This document shows positions 1-8,200 of a stretch of 64,000 bases of DNA, piece after piece (the first letter of the stretch is position 1; each line of letters opens with the position of its first letter). The translations under genes were made by a program, and so were the position numbers. Location of the stretch: assembly GCA_028280715.1 (NCBI GenBank), contig JANQLG010000045.1:1-64000 (forward strand), given 5' to 3'. The DNA comes from Spongiibacteraceae bacterium (GTDB taxonomy: Bacteria > Pseudomonadota > Gammaproteobacteria > Pseudomonadales > Dasaniaceae). The notes beneath the pieces were generated by a model. The model saw only the letters and a list, made by a program, of their open reading frames with translations. It was not told the origin of the DNA and searched no databases.

Positions 1-2095
1 GCAATGGCCAGAAAAACTCCCACACAGACACATCAAAGCTGAACGGCGTTTTCTGTAACACAGTATCCGATTCAGTTAATGGATAAGCGTCCTGCATCCA
101 TTGCAACCGGTTACAAAGCGCATGATGACGATTAGCCGCCCCTTTGGGTTTACCCGTGGAGCCCGAGGTATAGATCACATAAGCCAGGTTTTCTGTATGC
201 AGTTCAACCTGCGGGTTGTCTGTAGCGTATTCGCTTACGTCGAGTGTATCCAGCTCGAGAACGTGTAATGCTTGGTTGAGAGGAAGGGTTTGCTTAAGCC
301 GGCTTTGTGTCAGCAGCAGGTCGATGCCGCTGTCATCGATCATATACGCCAGTCGTTCTCGCGGATATTCAGGGTCCAGCGGCACATAGGCACCACCGGC
401 TTTCAGGATAGCTAACAGACCAACGACCATCTCGATAGACCGCTCTACCGCGATACCCACTCTCACTTCAGGTTTAATACCTGATTCAATCAGGTAATGT
501 GCCAGTTGATTAGCCCGACTGTTGAGTTCAGCGTAAGTCACTTGTTCCTGCTTAAAGATCAGCGCGGTTGCTGTTGGCGATGCCTGGACCTGTCGTTCGA
601 TCAGGTGGTGAACAGGTGCACTATTAGGATAAGTTTTGCTATTAACACCCCACTGGCGATATTGCTCTTTTTCTACTTCATCCAAAAAATCCAGCGTCTG
701 CAGGGTACAGTCAGGATTCACGATCACTGCACTCAGCATAGACAGGTAAGAATTCACTAGTCGCTGGGCACTGCTCTTGTCAAAAAGCCGGGTGTTATAT
801 TCCAGATGACCTAAGCTGTTCTCGCTGCCTACGGTGATATCCAACGACAGTTCGTACTTTGCACTTTTATGCGCATGTGTCACTGGCTCGACCACAACCC
901 CATCGAGATCAAGGCTGGCCATTTTATCGGCCATTTGCATTCCAAACATGACCTGGAATAGAGGGCTGCGCCCTGCTTCCCGCTTGTCATTCCGACTCGA
1001 TAACAACAGGTCAAACGGCACATCAGCATGATTGAGCGCTGCAATTGTGTCAGCACGTACCTGACGACATAACTGGCGCACAGACATCGCTGGAACAACC
1101 CGCGCACGATAAACCTGGGTGGTCACAAAAAAACCGATAATATCTTGAACTTCCTCACGCGAGCGCCCAGATGAAGGTACGCCGACAGCAAATTCTTCCT
1201 GGCCACTATAACGGGCCAGCAATATCTGCCATGCCATCAACAGCACGACAAAGGGGGTACATTGTTCAGCGCGACAGAACGCTAGCACTCTCGCAACAAA
1301 TGCCGTGTCAATGTTGAAATCTATGGCTGCGCCTTCAAAGCTCTGGCTGGGCGGGCGCTGAAAATCAAGCGGCAGATTCAGCGGTGGTACTGCTTCACCA
1401 AGATACCGGTTCCAATAATCAAGCCCCCTCGCCAACACACCGGTGCTCGCATACTCACGTTGCCATATGGCGTAATCGATATACTGCCATGGCATAGGTG
1501 CCAGATTGGGCACGGTGTCCTGCCGCAATGCGCATCGGTAAGCATCGCTCAAATCACGGGCAAGGATGGGATTAGACCAGGCATCAGAGACAATATGATG
1601 CAGACAGACAGCGAGCACCTGCTCATTAGCATTCAGTGTGATCAGCGTTGCCATCATAACGGGGGCGTGCCCCAAATCGAATTCGTGTGAAACAAGCGCT
1701 TTGATGGTTTGATGCAACTGCTCCTCGCGCACGGATGATTGCCACTGCGACAAATCAATAACATTCAGTTCAAAGGGCACGGACGGTTCCACAACCTGCA
1801 TGGGAACGCCATCGTCGTTAAAAAATCTCGTACGCAACACTGAATGTCGATTAATAACCCCCTGAAAAGCGCGCGTGAGCGCGCAGGTATCTACATGTCC
1901 AGTCAACCTGAAAATACGCGGCAGGTTATATGCCGTCAGTGTCGGTTCCAACTGCTGCAGAAACCAAAGTTGTTCCTGGGCGAAAGAAAGTCGCACCGCG
2001 TTGCCTTCAGCAACACTTTGCAAATCTGCGCCTAACGCATCGATTTCACTGAATGCTGGATTAGATTGTGCTTCTACCTCGATATCCATTGTCAT
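1..2095 (-). CDS. NRPS module C-A, partial (runs off left edge)
   Basis: This is the last visible synthetase of the leftward siderophore operon, and its 3' end lies outside the window. About 698 residues are visible. A condensation domain comes first, with an intact HHIVSDAW active-site motif encoded near 1590. An adenylation domain follows, with the YTSGSTGKPKG core near 150 and the A4 motif FSFDVSVWEFF at the very edge. The first three pocket residues are D-V-W, which occur in serine codes (DVWHLSLIDK), but the remaining positions are missing, so serine is only a hint. The ATG at 2095 overlaps the stop of the upstream synthetase as ATGA, which implies translational coupling. The module would accept the chain after the Asp module. 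Whether a terminal thioesterase or reductase follows cannot be seen. Confidence 0.9.
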   Translation of the reverse strand, partial: MTMDIEVEAQSNPAFSEIDALGADLQSVAEGNAVRLSFAQEQLWFLQQLEPTLTAYNLPRIFRLTGHVDTCALTRAFQGVINRHSVLRTRFFNDDGVPMQVVEPSVPFELNVIDLSQWQSSVREEQLHQTIKALVSHEFDLGHAPVMMATLITLNANEQVLAVCLHHIVSDAWSNPILARDLSDAYRCALRQDTVPNLAPMPWQYIDYAIWQREYASTGVLARGLDYWNRYLGEAVPPLNLPLDFQRPPSQSFEGAAIDFNIDTAFVARVLAFCRAEQCTPFVVLLMAWQILLARYSGQEEFAVGVPSSGRSREEVQDIIGFFVTTQVYRARVVPAMSVRQLCRQVRADTIAALNHADVPFDLLLSSRNDKREAGRSPLFQVMFGMQMADKMASLDLDGVVVEPVTHAHKSAKYELSLDITVGSENSLGHLEYNTRLFDKSSAQRLVNSYLSMLSAVIVNPDCTLQTLDFLDEVEKEQYRQWGVNSKTYPNSAPVHHLIERQVQASPTATALIFKQEQVTYAELNSRANQLAHYLIESGIKPEVRVGIAVERSIEMVVGLLAILKAGGAYVPLDPEYPRERLAYMIDDSGIDLLLTQSRLKQTLPLNQALHVLELDTLDVSEYATDNPQVELHTENLAYVIYTSGSTGKPKGAANRHHALCNRLQWMQDAYPLTESDTVLQKTPFSFDVSVWEFFWPL

Positions 2096-5000
2096 TCCTC
2101 AGGCCTGGCTTGGCCTTGTCCCTGCGCATCTTGTGCGATGCTGTTTAACTGTTCGGAACAACCAATGGCACACAACGCGACCGCCAAGGCCTGTGGCGTG
2201 GGATAATCAAAAATTAAGCCTGGCTCGATTTCGAGTTGAAATAATTTGCGGATGCGGGCGACAAGCCGAATCACCAGTAGCGAATGGCCTCCCATTGCAA
2301 AAAAATCCGCATCAACCGGAATACACTCCCGCTTAAGCAGGTCTGCCATGTATGTAGCAAGGACCGCTTCCAGAGGACTGTTCGGTGTTGTTCCCCGGTG
2401 TTCGACCTGATCGACAGACACCGACGCCATAGCTGTAAGCGCAAGTCGATCAACCTTGCCATTGTGCAAGCGAGGCAACGCTGCTAACTGCACAAAACGC
2501 GTTGGCCGCATATGTTCCGGTAAATACCGGGCTGCGTGTTGTCGCAAGACAGCCGTATCAGCGGTTTCAATAACGTTGCTTTCGATAAAAGCAACCAATT
2601 CCACCTCGGCGCCCACTGTTCGAGCGATGACTGCCGCGTGTTGTACCTCAGGCATTGCCAATATCGCCGATGCTACGTCAGCTGGCTCAACACGGAATCC
2701 ACGAATCTTAACCTGTTGATCTGTACGACCCGCCAGACGTATACCTCCGTCTGGTAACACCCAGGCCAGATCTCCCGTGGGGTATAGACGTTGTTCAGAC
2801 TGCCAGGGACTGGCTACGAGTACGTCATCCATCGCTTTGTTCAAATAACCACGACAGACCTGTGCGCCAGACACATGCAGTTCACCCTGAGCACCGACGG
2901 GTACTGGCAGTCGATTAGCATCAAGTACATACACACAGTTATTAGCTAACACATTTGAGAGTGGCGATGTTTCTGGCTCTGCTTCGATACTGCCAACACG
3001 GTGCACCATCACGCCAACGGTGGTCTCCGTTGGGCCATAGTGGTTGTAAATAACACCCTCTGGCGCCAATAAAGCAATACGTTCCAGCAGGCTGCGTGAG
3101 GGGGCTTCCCCTCCCAGCACCAGTGTGTTCGGCAACTTAAGCATGCCGCCATCCAACAGTGCCTCCAGATGCGACGGCACAATCTTCAGCGAATCGACAG
3201 CATACTTGCTAATGAAATGTCCAAATGCCAGGGCATCCCTGGTCTCGCTTTCATCGGCTATAGCCAGACATGCGCCGTTATACAAGGCCCCAAACAACGC
3301 GGTATTGCCGAGATCAGCAGCCGTCGAACTGACTAAACCCCAACAACGGCACCCCTCCAGTTGCATTGCAAAAGTCGCTGCAGCGACATAATTCAGCAAC
3401 TGTCGCTGTTCGATCACCACGCCCTTGGGTTGGCCTGTTGAACCGGATGTGTAGAGCACATAAGCAACATCACTGGGTTTAGGTTCGTACGCAGGAGGAT
3501 CAATAGAAAAGCCTTCAAGATCGATATCTGCCATGGCTACGGTGGGTCTCTCACCGTCTTCAGTGCCCTGCGCCGTGCACAATACCAATGCCGGATCGGC
3601 ATCGGTCACTACAGCTTTTGTGCGCTCCGGGGGCCAAGCCGGTTCTAACGGCAAATACCCCGCCCCGATTTTCCAGGTCGCCAGTATTGCAACGATCAGG
3701 TCCCTTGATCGCGGCAGGTCCAGTGCCACCAGTTCACGTTCTGCAATACCTCGTGCCCGCATCCAGTGCGCCAGCCGGCTGGAACGCACATCAAGCTCCG
3801 CGTAATCCAGTCTTTGCTTATTATCCACAAGCGCTGGAGCGTCAGGTGTCGCTTTAGCCCAGTGAGAGATGTGTTGAGACAAACTGCTTAACCCAAAATC
3901 GATGATCGGCCCCTGCCAATAGGTTCTTAATGTGTGCTCTGCCGATTCACTCAGCCAGGGTATTTCCGATACCGGTCTATCCGGCTGCTCCAGTACTCCC
4001 CTAAGCAACATCAGATATTGTTCCAGCAGGCATTTCGCCGCCGCTTTTGAATACAGCGCAGCATCTGCATGTAAGCTTAGGTTGATCGCGTCATCGGTTG
4101 ATATATCAATCGCCAACGCCAGTTCAAAACAAGGCATTGGGCCAGGCAGGCTAACGACATTGAATGGTGCAAAGCGATTCGTCAGAAGGTTATCGTGATA
4201 GGTAAATCCAACCAGCAAATGTTCTGCTGAGACCCAGGTATCAATGGGGCAATACTCTTGCATTTGTATGTGTTCTTCAGTGCGGCCGGCTATGCGCAAC
4301 AGCCATTCTGAAAACGTATCGTCTGCAGAACCTTCAATAACAAGCGGCAGGACTTTCTCGAAGGCCCCTACAGCCCCCCACATCACTTCGTAGTCACACC
4401 GGCAATCATGCTGCCAGCCGGCAACATACTGGTTGTACCCCGTCAGTCGAGCGAGAAGAGCCCACCACACCGTTTGCAGCAACACCTCCATTGTCACATT
4501 AGCTGTCGTTGCTGCTGATCTTGCGCGGGCCATATCAGCAGCACTGATCACCTGCTGCAAAGTGAGACACTTTTGCGCTGGCAGCCGGATTCCAGACTGT
4601 CGATAAACCAGCCGGGGGGCATGCAGACTCTCGACCCTGTCTCGGTATACTTCCCAGTATTCGCGCCCACTTGCGGCGTCCGCATCGCCCACAAGGTCTT
4701 CACGCCAGCGCATGTATTGGGAATACTGGAACAATGCCTCTCTATCGCGCTTATTCAGTCCGGCCTCGGCAATCTGTCGGGCCAGCGTGATCATACTGCC
4801 CCGGTCGGCAAGTAACGCACTAATCGCCAGTATCAGGGTGAAATGCCCGTCCTGCTTATTCACTAGAGCGGCATTTACCTGCTGCCCACGCGTCAATGCC
4901 GGAATAGTTTTCTCCAGGTCATTAACCGCGTGTTCGTCGATCAGCATCCAGTGCAGCGGCTTACTGTGCTCTCGAACCTGCATGCGCAACCCACGAAAAC

Positions 5001-5220
5001 CAGACTCTCTGCAAATGTCCGCATGTAAAATGGCGTGGTTCTGCAGAATACCTTCAACGACATAACGTAAATACTCAGCGGTCAGTGTTGACTTAATATC
5101 AAGTTGCACAATGTTAAGGGCTGAATGCAGTGATTCCTCACCTCCCCAATAGGCAATGGACGCGCGCTGTTCCGGGCTGAGCGCACTGGAGGATGTCGAT
5201 TCTTCAACTAAAACGTCCAT
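2092..5220 (-). CDS. NRPS: interface-like degenerate C, A (Asp), PCP
   Basis: This 1042-residue synthetase starts with a condensation-superfamily domain (about residues 15-430). The HHxxxDG site is replaced by SALLADRG, so it should not catalyse condensation. An adenylation domain follows (about 445-930; YTSGSTGQPKG; NHYGPTETT). Its pocket residues read D-L-T-K-V-G-H-V-G, very close to the aspartate code DLTKVGHIGK. A carrier domain (DFFAMGGHSLL) lies near the C terminus. The degenerate domain fits the interface domain described in siderophore synthetases. That domain is proposed to present carrier-bound Asp to a fused beta-hydroxylase, and such a hydroxylase ends the preceding protein. The start ATG at 5220 lies just after the upstream stop, and its ribosome site (AGGAG) sits in that gene's last codons. 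Predicted role: load Asp, which becomes beta-hydroxyaspartate, an iron ligand. Confidence 0.92.
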   Translation of the reverse strand: MDVLVEESTSSSALSPEQRASIAYWGGEESLHSALNIVQLDIKSTLTAEYLRYVVEGILQNHAILHADICRESGFRGLRMQVREHSKPLHWMLIDEHAVNDLEKTIPALTRGQQVNAALVNKQDGHFTLILAISALLADRGSMITLARQIAEAGLNKRDREALFQYSQYMRWREDLVGDADAASGREYWEVYRDRVESLHAPRLVYRQSGIRLPAQKCLTLQQVISAADMARARSAATTANVTMEVLLQTVWWALLARLTGYNQYVAGWQHDCRCDYEVMWGAVGAFEKVLPLVIEGSADDTFSEWLLRIAGRTEEHIQMQEYCPIDTWVSAEHLLVGFTYHDNLLTNRFAPFNVVSLPGPMPCFELALAIDISTDDAINLSLHADAALYSKAAAKCLLEQYLMLLRGVLEQPDRPVSEIPWLSESAEHTLRTYWQGPIIDFGLSSLSQHISHWAKATPDAPALVDNKQRLDYAELDVRSSRLAHWMRARGIAERELVALDLPRSRDLIVAILATWKIGAGYLPLEPAWPPERTKAVVTDADPALVLCTAQGTEDGERPTVAMADIDLEGFSIDPPAYEPKPSDVAYVLYTSGSTGQPKGVVIEQRQLLNYVAAATFAMQLEGCRCWGLVSSTAADLGNTALFGALYNGACLAIADESETRDALAFGHFISKYAVDSLKIVPSHLEALLDGGMLKLPNTLVLGGEAPSRSLLERIALLAPEGVIYNHYGPTETTVGVMVHRVGSIEAEPETSPLSNVLANNCVYVLDANRLPVPVGAQGELHVSGAQVCRGYLNKAMDDVLVASPWQSEQRLYPTGDLAWVLPDGGIRLAGRTDQQVKIRGFRVEPADVASAILAMPEVQHAAVIARTVGAEVELVAFIESNVIETADTAVLRQHAARYLPEHMRPTRFVQLAALPRLHNGKVDRLALTAMASVSVDQVEHRGTTPNSPLEAVLATYMADLLKRECIPVDADFFAMGGHSLLVIRLVARIRKLFQLEIEPGLIFDYPTPQALAVALCAIGCSEQLNSIAQDAQGQGQARPEE

Positions 5221-5223
5221 CGT

Positions 5224-8200
5224 TTACTCCTGTAATAGCGGGACTTGCGTGCTGTCATTCAGCATTGACCGATTCACCATATCCCCCATGGCGACGACAA
5301 TTTTACGGGGCTCTTCGTAAGGATCGCGGGCGTGTGCGGCAAGCATATTGTCCAGCATCACAACATCCCCCTGCTGCCATTTGAAACGCACTGCACATGC
5401 TTCATAGGTCTGGCCAATCATCGACATTGTTTTTTCGCTAATCGGCGACCCGTCGCCGTAGTAAACCTGTCTTGGCATGCACTGTTCACCAACCACATCC
5501 AGTAAATCCTCCCGTACCCATGATTCGAGACAACTCACATGGTGTAATTGCATTTGATTGAAAAATACCCGTTCACCCGTATAAGGATGCCGAATCACTG
5601 CCGGACAACGGGTACGTGTTTGTAAGGTGTGTTCATCTATCCAACACCATTCGATATCGAATGCCACAAGCCTCTTTTCAACATCAGCAAAATTGTCAGT
5701 CTTAAAGAAATCCTGCCAGCTGACATCCAATCCCGGCAAAAACGTGCGCACATACAACAACCCTTTGGATTCCAGTTTGTCGACTAATGCGAGTGGCAGT
5801 CGACACAGCATCTCTCGACAATCAACAATGGGGGTAGCACCACCGACACGGGAAGGGAGTTCGCAGAAAAACCACTGCTTTCTCGGCCAGCTCTCAAGAT
5901 GTGAACTCTCGTTGTGGTAAAGAATCATCTGACGTTCCGGGTAAGGCGTAGAACGATAAATGTTGCACCCCCCCTTTTTCTTAGGCAGATCACCATAACT
6001 GCCGTGAAGGTCAGGTTCTATTGCTTCAGCAAAAGCTTCAAACTCTTGCGGGTTTTTAAGACCGAAATTACGAAATAAAATCCCTGCGTGCTTACACAGT
6101 GACGTTGCAATAAATTCTTTTTGGTTGCTGGCCCAGGCAACCGCATCTATATCATCGCAGATGGCCTCAACCAGCAATGGAAACTCTTTGTCAGCAGCGA
6201 GAAAAGAGGTGCGCACCAGTTGCCTGGTTGTGAGCACGGCCGATGTCTCCGTTCGCGCAATTTTATTGAGTTTATCAAGCTTGCCTGGCGGCATCGGGCC
6301 AGCTTTGCGCACAAACGAAACCTCACGATTTGATTTATCAGGCGCATCTAACAGCTCAGTGGGGTTGCCCACTATCTTTTGCATGCGCCGCAACCAGCCG
6401 GCACAGGCCTGTTGTATGGTTTCTCTTCGATACAGGTCAGTTGAAAAAACCCATTCAACACTCAGCCCATCAGTTCCCTCTTTAACAAAAACTGCACTAT
6501 CAAACTTTGACGTTGTTACCGGCGCAGGCAAAAATTCCACATCGAGACCTGGAATGTCAAAATGATTCCGAGGCGTGTTTTGCATGACGAACAACATTTG
6601 CACCAGTGGATTACGACTTTTAGTACGCGGCACACCGGCATACTCAACAATGTGATCAAATGGCACATCCCGGTATTCAAATGCCGACAGCGTGGTTTCC
6701 TTAATCTGTTCAAGCCATTGCAAAAACGTTAGACCTTTAGACCACTGTGACCGCAGTGGAAGAACATTCACGAAAAAGCCCATCAAGTCTTCAAGCTGAT
6801 GGTGATCACGACCGGCTACATCAGTGCCGATGACCAGATCATCGACGCCATTGTGCTGATGCAGCCAGGCAGTAAAACCTGCAAACAAAACTGTAAAAGA
6901 AGAGGTTTCATGAGCAATGGCCAAGTGGTTTACAGCATCTGCCAGCTCACCACGAATCGCCACAGACAGGGAACCCCCGGCATCAGATTCACGGCTCTCC
7001 CGCAATATATCCGGTGGCAGGGTAGAACGCGCTGGTGCATTGTTGAGGTATTCACTCCAGAAACCGGCATCCCGCGGTGCTGACGCTTCCAACCTGCGTT
7101 GATGCCAAACCGCATAATCTGTGTATTGAATTGTTAACTCAGGTAGCCCTGATGCTTCACCTGCTCGCAACGCTTGGTACAACGCGACAAACTCTTTTAC
7201 AAAAACAGCTTCCGACCAGCCATCAAACACGATGTGGTGTACGCTTAGCAATAAAGCATGCTGTTCTGCACTCAGTCTCAGTAGATTGACACGTAACAGC
7301 GGTCCCTCCATTAGGTTAAAAGGCTGTGCCGACAATGCTGCCAGTTGGCTGTCAATCTCGGACTCGTGAGCAATATCGGTCACTGGTAGTTCAACAGGGC
7401 TTGTTTTCTGAACCACCATGATGGGATTACCCTCATCGTCTTCCGGATACACTGTGCGCAGAATTTCGTGACGGGAAAGTATCATCTCGAACACATGCTT
7501 CAGAATGGTTAGATCCAGTTCGCCAGATAAACGCAGGGCAGCCGCCATAGTGTATGCCGGTGTCGATGATGAGCTTCCCATACGCTCTACCAGCCATAGA
7601 CGCAACTGAGTTGGCGATAAGGGAATGGTGTCCTGGCTCGTTATTTTCACTAACGGTATGTCGTCTGTGTCCAAACGCGATTTTTTTGAACGCAGGCGAT
7701 CAACGTAATCGGCCTGGCGCTGCAGGCATGCGTGCTCAAAAATTTTCCGCAGCGGGATATTGACTCCCATCACAGCGCGAACTCGGGATGTCAGCATCGT
7801 AGCTGTTAAAGAATGCCCACCTAATTCGAAGAAGTTGTCGTGTCGGCCAACGCGTTCCACGCCTAACACTTCACCCCAGATGTGTGCCAGCGCCGCTTCC
7901 ACCTCACCCTGTGGAGGCTCATACTCAGCATTACCGGTCATGTCGCATTCGGGTAAAGCTTTACGATCCACCTTGCCGTTGGCATTAAGCGGCAGGGTAT
8001 CCAGCACCGCAATCCCACTCGGTACCATATACTCCGGCAAAACCTGATGAAGGCGTTCGCGAAGCTCGGTGCCATCAACAGCCTTTCCTTTCACCGCAGA
8101 AACATATGCGATCAATCGCATGCCACTGGCACTGTCCCTGGCTACCACGACGGCTTCACGAATTTCAGACTGTACAAGCAGTTCAGCTTCGACTTCTCCA

